Assembly: GCA_018818835.1 (NCBI GenBank)
Contig: JAHIRD010000001.1
Location: forward strand, 1-57,069
Direction of reading: 5' to 3'
DNA length: 57,069 bases
Source: Pseudomonadota bacterium
GTDB lineage: Bacteria; Desulfobacterota; Desulfobacteria; Desulfobacterales; Desulfolunaceae
Shown here: piece by piece, positions 1-8,600 of the stretch
How the letters are laid out: every line of letters begins with the position of its first letter
Position numbering within the stretch: the first letter of the stretch is position 1
Notes under the pieces: generated by a model
The model's database searches: none
Told to the model about the DNA's origin: nothing
The model's input: only the letters and a program-made list of their open reading frames with translations
Translations under genes and position numbers: made by a program

Positions 1-33
1 ATCATCGTATTTTTGTAAAAGTGAATCTGTCAT
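1..33 (-). CDS. Possible 5' end of a gene leaving the window
   Basis: Eleven open codons on the minus strand start with ATG at 33 and read MTDSLLQKYDD before the window edge. An AAGGG-like stretch lies about 8 bases upstream of the ATG. Nothing can be said about function, and the start could be accidental. Confidence 0.35.
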   Translation of the reverse strand, partial: MTDSLLQKYDD

Positions 34-235
34 TTGGAGCCCTTATTTCAATAATCGCAAACCATATTATATTGTATGAATATTTGAATACACTATTAAA
101 GTAAATGATTCATTTACCAACCTTGGGCTAAACATTCAAGGGAAAAGACTTTTTTCGAGGATGGGTTAGATGTATCTAACAGGGAAGAAAAGAGACGGAC
201 GTGAACAGCTGGGGATGATGATTATGAACAGGATA
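34..235. other. AT-rich intergenic region
   Basis: About 200 AT-rich bases lie between the edge gene and the OmpA-like gene, whose 3' end faces this region. I see no convincing promoter or GC-rich terminator hairpin, and the short open frame crossing 170-430 is antisense to the OmpA-like gene. Confidence 0.4.
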
Positions 236-1222
236 TCATGCATTTTCATTTTCAAAATAAACTCGGACTTCAACCCGCCTTTTCATGGCGGCGTTGAGTT
301 CTTTTCTTGCAGGATCAGTCGAACCGGATTCTCCTTCGCCGATGATTTTGAAGGAAGCGGGCAGCATGCCGGTTTCGATAAGTTCCTGAACCACGTTTTT
401 GGCCCGACTGACACCCAGGACCATGTTTGATGAAACATCGTTGATATCTTGGGCGTCGCTGTCAGAATACCCGGCCACTTCAATTCGTACGGAATAGGGT
501 TTCAACAACCACGCCAATTTTTTAAAAAATGGCTTGTAGTCGTTTGCCACATCACTTTTACCCTGGCCAAATAAAATAGGCAATTGAACGTCAAGGGTCA
601 GACCACTGTCCTTTTGAGCCAATGCAACCCAGTTGTCAAGTTCAACTGACTTTATTTTTTCTTCAAGATCGTTTCTAAGAGAAGAGCTTATATTCAAAGA
701 TTCCGAGTTTTTCTGATTTAATCCGGCCACGGATTTCATGTCAGGTTGAACGCCTTTTTTTTCAGGATACATAAGACCATATATCCATGCATCAAGATGC
801 CACCAATCAGGATTCTCTCCGTTCGCCCCCCTGACCTTTGCATCCAGAGCCCTTAATTCCGCCAGATGTTTTTCCGTCAACCCGTTCATGCGGTCTATTT
901 CCAAAACACGCTGGCCTTGTTTTGAATCAATCCGGTCTTTTGCTGCTATCATTTCTCTGGGAACCTGTCTTTTCTGGTCTTCAATCCTCAGCATTCTTAC
1001 AACAAGCCATTCCCGATCCGATTTAAGATTCAACAGGTCCTCTTGATATTCATGCACAAGGCCATTATAATGAGAAACCGCCGTCACACGGAGTTCCTTC
1101 TCCTGAAGAGCCAGGATCTTAGATGAATCAACGGGTATATCTGCATGTGCACCCATGGGAAAAAAAGATAACAGGATACAGATCACAGGATATGAGAACA
1201 TTTTTTTAAACGGGTCAGACAT
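236..1222 (-). CDS. OmpA-family C-terminal domain envelope protein
   Basis: This 328-residue protein starts with a basic segment and a hydrophobic stretch ending near HADIP, which reads as a cleavable signal peptide. The middle (about 40-200) is charged and helical. The last 110 residues look like an OmpA C-terminal peptidoglycan-binding domain: a PILFGQGKS strand, then IEVAGYSDS, SRAKNVVQELIETG and a C-terminal RRVEVRVYF strand. Such proteins tether the envelope to peptidoglycan or act as stators or lipoprotein partners. It lies 14 bases downstream of an LPP20-like lipoprotein gene on the same strand, so the two are probably co-transcribed. The domain call is firm; the specific role is unknown. 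Confidence 0.75.
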   Translation of the reverse strand: MSDPFKKMFSYPVICILLSFFPMGAHADIPVDSSKILALQEKELRVTAVSHYNGLVHEYQEDLLNLKSDREWLVVRMLRIEDQKRQVPREMIAAKDRIDSKQGQRVLEIDRMNGLTEKHLAELRALDAKVRGANGENPDWWHLDAWIYGLMYPEKKGVQPDMKSVAGLNQKNSESLNISSSLRNDLEEKIKSVELDNWVALAQKDSGLTLDVQLPILFGQGKSDVANDYKPFFKKLAWLLKPYSVRIEVAGYSDSDAQDINDVSSNMVLGVSRAKNVVQELIETGMLPASFKIIGEGESGSTDPARKELNAAMKRRVEVRVYFENENA

Positions 1223-1236
1223 GGCTGCTCACTTTT

Positions 1237-1755
1237 TCATGTTCCGGATTGAAACAAGGGATGATCCTGATTGACTATGATTCGAACTTTCATGTAAGCT
1301 TCAAAAATTCCATTTTCAATCTGCTTGTATTCAAGGACCTCAGCGCCCCTCAACCAGGCTTGTGTCTCCTGATATACAATCTCGATATCAACAACACCCC
1401 GCCCCATCTGCCTGTAGCTATCCACATACACGCCATGGATTTTTTCTGCTAATTTCACATAACCATTCGCCCGTGCCGCACATTCACCCAATAGAATCGC
1501 CTGGCCCTTGTTAATTGCATCTTCAGGTGCAATACCTCGCCCCACTGCGTGCAATGTCACCACGGCCCGGGCTGGGCTTGAGTGTCCCAATCTGACATCG
1601 GAAACTTCGGCAGATGTTTCCCCAATCACTGCAGGGGGAATGACTGCACCATCTGGTGTACTGAACCTTCGATCACTTGTCTGCATATTGGAACATCCGA
1701 TTATCGCCAGCAGAATGATACCAACGACGATATGGATCCTTGTGTTTTGATGCAT
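1237..1755 (-). CDS. LPP20/FlgP-like lipoprotein
   Basis: The 172-residue product begins with a hydrophobic segment ending in LAIIGC, a lipobox with the lipidated cysteine near residue 21. The segment AINKGQAILLGECAARANGY, followed by VKLAEKIHGVYVDS, resembles the LPP20/FlgP family pattern, in which a helix rich in A, R and Y precedes a LAExVxGVxVxS strand. Family members are outer-membrane lipoproteins, some linked to flagella, but no flagellar gene is visible here. AAGGGGTGATTT immediately precedes the ATG and makes a strong ribosome-binding site. It probably heads an operon with the OmpA-like gene 14 bases downstream. Confidence 0.6.
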   Translation of the reverse strand: MHQNTRIHIVVGIILLAIIGCSNMQTSDRRFSTPDGAVIPPAVIGETSAEVSDVRLGHSSPARAVVTLHAVGRGIAPEDAINKGQAILLGECAARANGYVKLAEKIHGVYVDSYRQMGRGVVDIEIVYQETQAWLRGAEVLEYKQIENGIFEAYMKVRIIVNQDHPLFQSGT

Positions 1756-2044
1756 AAATCACCCCTTTTCACGTTGCAAAGACGTATAACATTCAGCGTA
1801 AAGACATGAGGTATTTCTCAGTATTCGTACATCTTTTGCTAAATTCTTTATGTCTTTGAATCAGATTGTCCGGATGCGAAAAACCGTTTAAAGAAAATAT
1901 CGTCAATCGAGGAATAAAACTTTAACCTTTGTTGAAGGCGAATGGGGGAACGACGTGCAGAGATACAAACTCATTTATCCCGGCCAATCTTTATAATTAC
2001 GCTGAATACGTGATGAATATATTATTTAATTTTGAACTATTTTA
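1756..2044. other. Intergenic region between envelope and metal loci
   Basis: About 290 bases hold the promoter side of the lipoprotein gene and the 3' end of the DtxR-FeoA gene. I found no clear -35/-10 pair, no DtxR-type palindrome and no GC-rich terminator. Confidence 0.4.
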
Positions 2045-2707
2045 TTAATCAATTTTCCAGACAAAAATATTTTTGACTATTTCTCTGTCCAGAGCCAGTT
2101 CGGTATTTTCAAATTTAACACAAAAAACAGGTTTGACCTGGGTCAATGTGACAATTACACCGGGTGAAAGCCCGAAGGAGATCAATTGTTCGAGTATGGA
2201 GTGGCTTGAGGGCTTGATATAGGTGACCTTGCCGCTATCCCCGGGATGAAGTTTTTCCAGGCTGACCACGGTCTGACCAACTTCCCGGACCCGTTTCCGG
2301 CAACAGGCACCTCTGGGTATGGGTTTACCGTCAGGACAAAATTCAGGATGGCCAAGAAGTGTGCAGATAGCTTCCTCAACCTCGGGTTGGAGGCTGTGCT
2401 CCACTTCACAGGCAATACGTTCCATTTCTGCACTTTTATGTTTAAGAATACTAACCACAAGGACTTCGGCGATACGATGGCGACGGATGATCTGCTCGGC
2501 ACGTTTTCTTCCCTCATCGGACAACATTAGTATTTCATCGTTTACCTTGACCAAATTGAGATCCACAAGTCCCTGAAGATCATGGTCTTCAAATGAAACA
2601 GCACAAAATGACCGGATTCCGATAAGTCGATGTTCACCTGTCTCTCCAGCTTTCCACACGGATTCAAGAATCTCTTCCTGGGTTTCACTGAGCAAGGACT
2701 GATTCAT
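2045..2707 (-). CDS. DtxR/MntR-family metal regulator with C-terminal FeoA domain
   Basis: This 220-residue protein has an N-terminal winged-helix region (about 1-75), a DtxR-type dimerisation and metal-binding segment (IACEVEHSLQPEVEEAICTL, then LGHPEFCPDGKPIP), and a FeoA/SH3-like domain from about 145 to the end (LHPGDSGKVTYI, ISFGLSPGVIVTL, FENTELALDREIV). DtxR proteins use ferrous iron or Mn as co-repressor; FeoA domains normally interact with FeoB. It follows feoB by 13 bases on the same strand, so regulator and transporter are probably co-transcribed. The N-terminal HTH is less canonical than that of the second DtxR gene at 4904, so this copy may act as a FeoB partner or metal sensor. 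Confidence 0.8.
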   Translation of the reverse strand: MNQSLLSETQEEILESVWKAGETGEHRLIGIRSFCAVSFEDHDLQGLVDLNLVKVNDEILMLSDEGRKRAEQIIRRHRIAEVLVVSILKHKSAEMERIACEVEHSLQPEVEEAICTLLGHPEFCPDGKPIPRGACCRKRVREVGQTVVSLEKLHPGDSGKVTYIKPSSHSILEQLISFGLSPGVIVTLTQVKPVFCVKFENTELALDREIVKNIFVWKID

Positions 2708-2720
2708 GGCCTAAACCTTT

Positions 2721-4757
2721 TCATGTAAATGTTACACCTAAAATACGGCATGTATGATTGATAAGCCCCCCGATTAAAATGGCGTATACCATAACAGCAA
2801 GGAGAATGGACGATGCTGTTTTTAAGCCACGTTCCTTGATGAGAACGATCGTAGCATTAATGCAGGGAGAAAGAAATGTCATAACAAGAAGATTAACCAC
2901 AAGTTGAACATGATTATAAATTGCGCTCAAATGAAGAATTTCCGTAGCCCCGTTTTCTCTCCGAATCAGAGTTTTGATAAACACCTGGACACTTTTCTCA
3001 GGCAGGCCCATAAAACCATTAACCACAGGCTTCAAGGCCTTTTCAAGCAGGGCCAGCCCACCCAGATGTTCAACCATGAAGACCAGGATGGACGCCATGA
3101 CAAAAACAGGCAATGCTTCTTTCATAAAATGAAAGGTTTTGTTCACAGACTGCCAGAAAACCAGAGACATCCTTGGAAAACGCATGGGCTGGATTTCCAT
3201 AATCAAAGGGGACCTTGCACCAAAAAAAATCTTATTGGACACATACCCCGTGATCAAAAGCTGGCCAATGATAATCCCGAATACAGTGATTGTGGCTGAA
3301 ATAGGCATGTCACCCAGAATGACCAGCATTACGGCAAGAAGAGGTGCGCAGGGCATACCCAAAAGAAGCAGAAAACTCATGATGTTCTTTTCTTTTTCCG
3401 TATCCAGAACACGGGTGGTCAAAATCGCCATGGTGACACATGAAAAACCCATGGCAAGGGGAATGATCCCTTTTCCGTTCAGGCCAAGTTTTTGAAAAAA
3501 CCTGTCCATCAAAATAGCCAGTCTTGTAAGATAGCCCGAGTCCTCAAGAACCCCGAATGCAAGATAGAAACAAAAAAGAACAGGGGTCACCAGACCCAGT
3601 GCCAGAAAAACTCCTGTGGGCAAAATACCGAAATCCGGATCAACAAACAGATCCCGAATAAATGGAAAGGGAATGGGGTCAAGCAATGCCGTTAGTTTCG
3701 GGATCAGATAGGCGCCGAAAATTTTCGTATTAATCGTGTCCACAAGGATCCCCGCCCCCAACGTGCCGACAAACAGATACATCATACCTATAACAACCAT
3801 GGCAATGGGAATACCTGTCAGAGGCGTCATGCAAAGCTGGCCGATCCGTGTTGAAACCTTTTTGTGCTCCGGAACCCCTTGGATTTGGACGAGTTTAACA
3901 ATCTCATCAGCTTTACGGGCATAGACTTTTGCAAAACGAACCGCCGCGGGTTCCTGATAGGTTGCATTCACGGCCCTGGCCTTATCAACCAAGCCACCCA
4001 GGACCTCATGCCCAAATCTATTCCTGACATATCGCATCACGCCAGAATCATTATTCAGTAACTGCAAAGCCAAAGCCCGGTGACTGAAACAGTCATGTAT
4101 GACCTCAGATCTTAAAGAATCTATAAAATCCTCAGTATCATCCGATTGTATGGCCAAACGTTGGGGCCTCTCCATATCATTGATCAAAGAAAGAGCCGCA
4201 TCAATACCAACACCATCCCGGGCCACGGTTTTGCAGACAGGGATCCCCAGCACAGAAGAAAGCTTGCCTGCATCAATGGCAATTCCTTTTTCTGATGCTT
4301 CATCAACCATATTGAGGATAAAAAGCATGGGCAGATCATATTCTGAAAACTGAAGCGCCAGGGCAACCGAGCGTTTAAGGTTTTTGGCATCCCCTACGAT
4401 AATAAGGCGGCCAATTTTCGAGGACAAGGCGTCGGGAATAAGAAGATCCCGAGCCACCCGTTCTTCCTGATTTTTGGTAAAAATTGAAAGAATACCGGGG
4501 GTATTGAAAATTTCGACCTTGGATCGGCCAGCATAACCTTTTTCTATTTTCCGTTTGTGACTGCGAAGAAGTGCATCCTCACCCTTACGTGGGCATAGTT
4601 TATTGAAAAGTGTTGATTTCCCGACCTTTGAATTCCCCACAAGCAAAATACCGCACGGGTTGCTATCCGTGCTTTTATCAATATCCTGGACAAAAGGGAA
4701 TAACCCCATGTCATTTTCACATTTTCCGCACGTGGTGCAACCTGAGCAGTTTTTCAT
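2721..4757 (-). CDS. feoB: FeoB-family ferrous iron (or Mn) transporter, divergent
   Basis: The 678-residue product has a cytosolic G domain (Walker A GNSKVGKST at 41-49; G3 read as NTPG at 85-88 in place of DTPG; G4 NMVD at 149-152) and a polytopic membrane domain from about 315. The FeoB signature LEDSGYLTRLAILMDR is present, but the usual GFGCNVPA is replaced by GFSCVTMA and the second gate has MPCAPL. The N-terminus carries four cysteines at 4, 7, 10 and 13 (CxxCxxCxxC), unusual for FeoB and possibly a metal or Fe-S site. AGGGAA lies 9 bases before the ATG. A DtxR/MntR-type palindrome sits 33-46 bases upstream of the start. Family is certain; the metal is not, since some FeoB paralogues move Mn. 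Confidence 0.88.
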   Translation of the reverse strand: MKNCSGCTTCGKCENDMGLFPFVQDIDKSTDSNPCGILLVGNSKVGKSTLFNKLCPRKGEDALLRSHKRKIEKGYAGRSKVEIFNTPGILSIFTKNQEERVARDLLIPDALSSKIGRLIIVGDAKNLKRSVALALQFSEYDLPMLFILNMVDEASEKGIAIDAGKLSSVLGIPVCKTVARDGVGIDAALSLINDMERPQRLAIQSDDTEDFIDSLRSEVIHDCFSHRALALQLLNNDSGVMRYVRNRFGHEVLGGLVDKARAVNATYQEPAAVRFAKVYARKADEIVKLVQIQGVPEHKKVSTRIGQLCMTPLTGIPIAMVVIGMMYLFVGTLGAGILVDTINTKIFGAYLIPKLTALLDPIPFPFIRDLFVDPDFGILPTGVFLALGLVTPVLFCFYLAFGVLEDSGYLTRLAILMDRFFQKLGLNGKGIIPLAMGFSCVTMAILTTRVLDTEKEKNIMSFLLLLGMPCAPLLAVMLVILGDMPISATITVFGIIIGQLLITGYVSNKIFFGARSPLIMEIQPMRFPRMSLVFWQSVNKTFHFMKEALPVFVMASILVFMVEHLGGLALLEKALKPVVNGFMGLPEKSVQVFIKTLIRRENGATEILHLSAIYNHVQLVVNLLVMTFLSPCINATIVLIKERGLKTASSILLAVMVYAILIGGLINHTCRILGVTFT

Positions 4758-4789
4758 TCTTTAAAATTCCCTATCCCAAAAAATATTTG

Positions 4790-4803
4790 TTAGGTATACC
4801 TAA
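4790..4803. promoter_or_regulatory. DtxR/MntR-type operator palindrome
   Basis: TTAGGTATACCTAA is a perfect 14-base palindrome with the half-site TTAGG typical of DtxR, IdeR and MntR operators. It lies between divergent feoB and a DtxR-family gene, and two DtxR-type regulators flank it. It probably mediates metal-dependent repression of one or both directions. Confidence 0.8.
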
Positions 4804-4903
4804 TTTATTATAGTAACACAATAAAAATATGCAAAGACAATATATTGGGGATTGACTTAATAATTAATTGAAGATAGAATTTTTTAAACATTATGGAGGT
4901 GAT

Positions 4904-5362
4904 ATGGAAAAAGATGCAGAATTATCTGAAAATCTTGAAGATTACCTTGAAGTTATTCTTGAGCTTGAAAAAACCAGAAAAGTGGCCCGTGGCAAAGAAA
5001 TCGCCCAAAAGCTGAATATCCAGCCCGGTTCTGTCACGGGTGCGCTAAAAACTCTGGATAAAAAGGGATTGATCAACTGGGAAAAATACGGTTATATCAC
5101 CCTGACAAAAAAAGGCCTTAACATTGCTGAAAATATCACCCAACGCCATGAGGTTTTAAAAAATTTCCTGGTGAATGTGCTTCAGATTGAAAAAGATTCG
5201 GCAGATGCAACAGCATGTCGCATGGAGCATGCCATCGACGACACAACCATGTCAAAACTCGTCAGCTTCATCGAATACTTAAACGCCTGCCCCCATGCCG
5301 AAACCAACTGCACACGGGCATTTGTCGCGTATTGTGAAGCCAATGGGGTTGATCAGACTTAA
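4904..5362 (+). CDS. DtxR-family metal-dependent transcriptional regulator
   Basis: The 152-residue protein has a classical DtxR winged helix (LSENLEDYLEVILELE, then AQKLNIQPGSVTGALKTLDK, GLINWEKYGYITLTKKG) followed by the metal-binding/dimerisation region (QRHEVLKNFLVNVLQI, ACRMEHAIDD). The start was placed at 4904 because GGAGGT at 4895-4900 lies directly upstream; an in-frame ATG at 4868 has no such site. It lacks the C-terminal SH3 domain of long DtxR proteins and ends with an HAETNCTRAF cysteine-containing segment. It diverges from feoB across a palindromic operator, which suggests it represses feoB and itself when metal is plentiful. Confidence 0.9.
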   Translation: MEKDAELSENLEDYLEVILELEKTRKVARGKEIAQKLNIQPGSVTGALKTLDKKGLINWEKYGYITLTKKGLNIAENITQRHEVLKNFLVNVLQIEKDSADATACRMEHAIDDTTMSKLVSFIEYLNACPHAETNCTRAFVAYCEANGVDQT

Positions 5363-5440
5363 CCGATCAAATCACGCGGGATCTTTTTTATATCACAACT
5401 AAAATGAATAATTTTGCCGGTCTGTGCAGGCTTATCCCCT

Positions 5441-6577
5441 CTATACCCCGAGATACCTTTCAAGCCGGTCCATGCCCTTTTCAATGTTTTCCAGAGAATT
5501 CGCGTAGGAGAAACGCAAGAAGCCTTCGCCCCCTGGCCCGAAGTCAATGCCCGGCGTCACGCCCACATGGGCTTTTTCGAGAATGTCAAAGGCAAGTTTA
5601 TAGGAATCTTCGGAAATGTGACGGGCATTCACAAACACGTAAAAGGCCCCTGTGGGTTCAACGGGAATAGTAAAGCCCATATGTCTCAACCGTTTGATCA
5701 TATAGATTCGCCGCTCGTTATAGATCGTTCTCATCCGGTCTGTGTCTGATCGACTGTCTTTGAGTGCAGAGATCCCGGCTTTCTGAACCATGGCGTTGGC
5801 TGAAATAAAAAAATTCTGCTGGACCTTCTGCAAGGTGTCCATGTATTCCAACGGTGCGATCATATAGCCCAACCTCATCCCCGTCATGGCATGAAGCTTT
5901 GAAAAACCATTCAGTACAAATGCATTTTCCGTAAATTCCAGAATAGAATGCTCTTTTCCTTCATAAACCAGACCGTGGTAGATTTCATCTGAAATGACAA
6001 TGGGGCCAAGGCCGGCAATCCCCATCATGTTTTCTTTTGAAAGCACGGTCCCCATGGGATTGGACGGAGAATTGATAAAAATAGCCCGTGTTTTTTCAGT
6101 GATTTTTGCCTGGATATCTGAGGCCATAAGCTGGAAGCCATCACGTTCATTGACCCTCACCCGAACAGGAACACCTCCTGAAAACCTGATAAAATTGGGG
6201 TAACACGCGTAATGGGGATCGGAAATAATCACCTCATCATCCTGTTCAATGAGCACGGAAAAAAGGCTGAGCATGGCTGGAGACGTCCCGGAGGTCACCA
6301 CCACCCGGTCCGGAGAAACATGCACACCATAGGTTTCAAAATAATGCTCACAGATGGCTTCCCGCAGTTCAATGATGCCCAGACTGTGGGTGTAATGGGT
6401 GCTGTCATCATCAAGTGCCCTTACAAGAGCATCTTTCACGCAGGAGGGGGTGGGAAAATCCGGTTCACCCACTTCCAGATGAATCACCTCAATACCCTGC
6501 CGCTCCATATCATGGGCTTTTTCCAGCACATCCATCACAATGAACGATGTCATGTCTTCGGTTCGTTTGGTGGCCAT
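5441..6577 (-). CDS. Class I/II PLP-dependent aminotransferase
   Basis: This 378-residue protein has the full fold-type I layout: VGEPDFPTP near 36-44, SGTSPAM near 96, NSPSNPMGTV near 169, DEIYHGLVY near 197, and the PLP-binding lysine in NGFSKLHAMTGMRLG (K227). It transfers amino groups between an amino acid and a 2-oxo acid, and the pattern is close to aspartate/aromatic aminotransferases of subgroup I-gamma. AAAGGA lies 7 bases before the ATG. It follows the SDR gene by 11 bases on the same strand, so the pair is probably one transcription unit. The exact amino acid substrate cannot be read from sequence. Confidence 0.88.
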   Translation of the reverse strand: MATKRTEDMTSFIVMDVLEKAHDMERQGIEVIHLEVGEPDFPTPSCVKDALVRALDDDSTHYTHSLGIIELREAICEHYFETYGVHVSPDRVVVTSGTSPAMLSLFSVLIEQDDEVIISDPHYACYPNFIRFSGGVPVRVRVNERDGFQLMASDIQAKITEKTRAIFINSPSNPMGTVLSKENMMGIAGLGPIVISDEIYHGLVYEGKEHSILEFTENAFVLNGFSKLHAMTGMRLGYMIAPLEYMDTLQKVQQNFFISANAMVQKAGISALKDSRSDTDRMRTIYNERRIYMIKRLRHMGFTIPVEPTGAFYVFVNARHISEDSYKLAFDILEKAHVGVTPGIDFGPGGEGFLRFSYANSLENIEKGMDRLERYLGV

Positions 6578-6588
6578 TTTTTATTCCT

Positions 6589-8154
6589 TTACCAATCAAT
6601 GGGGTGATAGTCTTTTAAAAACTGTCCGCACCAGTGTTTCCCGGTTTGTATTCCGTCAAAAAACGGATCACAGATCCGTGCAGCCCCGTCAACAATATCA
6701 AGAGGGGGTTGAAAATCGTGGAGTTCCTGTTTTCGCACTGACAAGGCCACAGGATCCTCGTCAGTGACCCAGCCCGTATCCACGGCATTCATATAAATAC
6801 CATGGTTGGCCAGTTCACTGGCCGAGGTGTGGGTCATCATGTTGAGGGCGGCTTTAGCCATGTTTGTATGGGGGTGGCGTTCCCCTTTTTTAAAACGGAG
6901 GAATTTGCCTTCCATGGCCGAGACATTGACGATATGTTTCTTGCCGGTATTGTCCCGTTTCATAAGATTCGTCAGTCTGTTGCACAAGACAAAGGGGGCC
7001 ACGGCGTTGACAAGTTGAATTTCAAGCATTTCAGCAGTCTGTATCTCACCGAGACGAAGTCGCCAGCTGTTGGTTTCTCTTAAATCAACCTGTTGCAGAT
7101 CCTGGTCCAGCTTTCCCTTGGGAAAGACCTTTTCAGTATCCAGGGCCTGGTCATAGGAATAGGGAATCTGGGACAGCTGGGCAGATGCCCTGAGTCCGAT
7201 CCCCGGCGATTTAACATTCCAGGTCACAGGCAGCCTCTCATCATGTGATGATTCCGAAGATGTGTACAAACGTAAGCGATCCTGACAGTCTTTAAAATGC
7301 CGTAGAATATGACGGGCACTTTCCGGAAGCGCTTTGAAGTCCATGGTCTCGGGAGCCATCAAATGGGCGTAGAATCCCGGAGGTCGCCTGACGGTCTGGG
7401 CTGCATTATTGATCAGTATATCAAGGCGGTCGTAGGTCCGTTCAATGTAATCCGAAAAAAGCTCCACACTGGGTGTATGCCTTAAATCCAGGCCATAAAC
7501 ATGGATACGATCTTTCCATAGAGGATAATCCGCCTCCTTGGAATAACGCAGGGCCGCATCCACGGGGAATCGTGTCAAAGCGATAACTTCCGCCCCGGCC
7601 TTTAACATCATCAATGTCGCCTGATAGCCTATCTTAAGACGGGCACCCGTGATCAATGCAATCTGACCCTGGAGTGGTGCAGTCTGGAATCGTTTTTGAT
7701 AATTAAATTCCGCGCAAGTTGGACACATGGCATCATAAAAAAAATGAAGCTGGGTAAACTCTGCTTTGCAAACATAACAATTCCGGGGTGACTTTAACTC
7801 CCCTGCATGAGATCCAATCTCATCATTCAAATGACTGATCTGCTTGGGTGCCGTAAAAACACTGACGTCTCTTGCACTTCTGATGCCTGTGGCTGCACGA
7901 ACCTTTCGTTCATGGGTGATCAGGTTCTTTCGGTAAACCCGGTTTTTATCCTTGTTCCTTTTTCTGATCTCATCACGGTCAGGCCGGGACAATTTCCCGG
8001 CAGCGACCATCAAAGAAATCCATTGTTCCTCGGTGATCATCGACAATAATTCAGTATGACTGACAAGAGTTTCAAGGGTTTTGATGCATTCGGCTATTTT
8101 TTCCGACGTGCATTCTGTTATCTCAATGTTGTCTTCGTCTCTCATGATCCACAT
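6589..8154 (-). CDS. SDR-fold oxidoreductase-like protein with N-terminal zinc finger
   Basis: The protein (about 521 residues) has a helical N-terminus, a CxxC...CxxC zinc-finger-like segment (NCYVCKAEF and MCPTCAEF), then a Rossmann domain with [26 protein letters not shown] and a C-terminal [10 protein letters not shown]. The usual YxxxK catalytic pair is altered: the lysine in [10 protein letters not shown] is present, but the residue four positions before it is threonine. Reductase activity may therefore differ from canonical SDRs. The frame extends to a TTG at 8187, but ATGs at 8154 and 8145 are better candidates; none has a strong ribosome-binding site. It precedes the aminotransferase by 11 bases. 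Confidence 0.75.
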   Translation of the reverse strand: MWIMRDEDNIEITECTSEKIAECIKTLETLVSHTELLSMITEEQWISLMVAAGKLSRPDRDEIRKRNKDKNRVYRKNLITHERKVRAATGIRSARDVSVFTAPKQISHLNDEIGSHAGELKSPRNCYVCKAEFTQLHFFYDAMCPTCAEFNYQKRFQTAPLQGQIALITGARLKIGYQATLMMLKAGAEVIALTRFPVDAALRYSKEADYPLWKDRIHVYGLDLRHTPSVELFSDYIERTYDRLDILINNAAQTVRRPPGFYAHLMAPETMDFKALPESARHILRHFKDCQDRLRLYTSSESSHDERLPVTWNVKSPGIGLRASAQLSQIPYSYDQALDTEKVFPKGKLDQDLQQVDLRETNSWRLRLGEIQTAEMLEIQLVNAVAPFVLCNRLTNLMKRDNTGKKHIVNVSAMEGKFLRFKKGERHPHTNMAKAALNMMTHTSASELANHGIYMNAVDTGWVTDEDPVALSVRKQELHDFQPPLDIVDGAARICDPFFDGIQTGKHWCGQFLKDYHPIDW

Positions 8155-8600
8155 ATCTTTCAAAAAACGGGTACACCCCAATGACAATCAATGGATTGCA
8201 AAAGGGATCCTACATTCTCCCTGACCGATAAAACAGCTTTATATATATCATATTATTCCATAATAATAGAGCAAGATTCACTCTTACGATGGAATTCAGA
8301 CACCCATGGTTTCGTAAGGATATGATTTGCCAAAAAAATACCTTTGTTAATTATCATAAAATCAACTAAACTTATTATTTATTAAATAAGACCAACCAAC
8401 ATCTACCGGCGATGCCATTGAAATATTTTGACCATTTTGTTTTGGGTTATATGGATACGATCATGGAGGCGAAACGACCTTCAACGGCATAGAGCCAAAA
8501 GATCAGTGAAAATAACCAAGCCCCTGGATTTTCATCCCTGGGTGATATACGATGTGTTGCGACCTGACTTAAATTTCTTTCATAAATTATCCGGCACCGG
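8155..8600. other. AT-rich intergenic region between divergent genes
   Basis: About 445 bases separate the divergent SDR and phosphatase genes and must hold both promoters. It is strongly AT-rich at 8230-8400. I see no near-consensus promoter, no RNA gene and no convincing small ORF. Confidence 0.4.
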
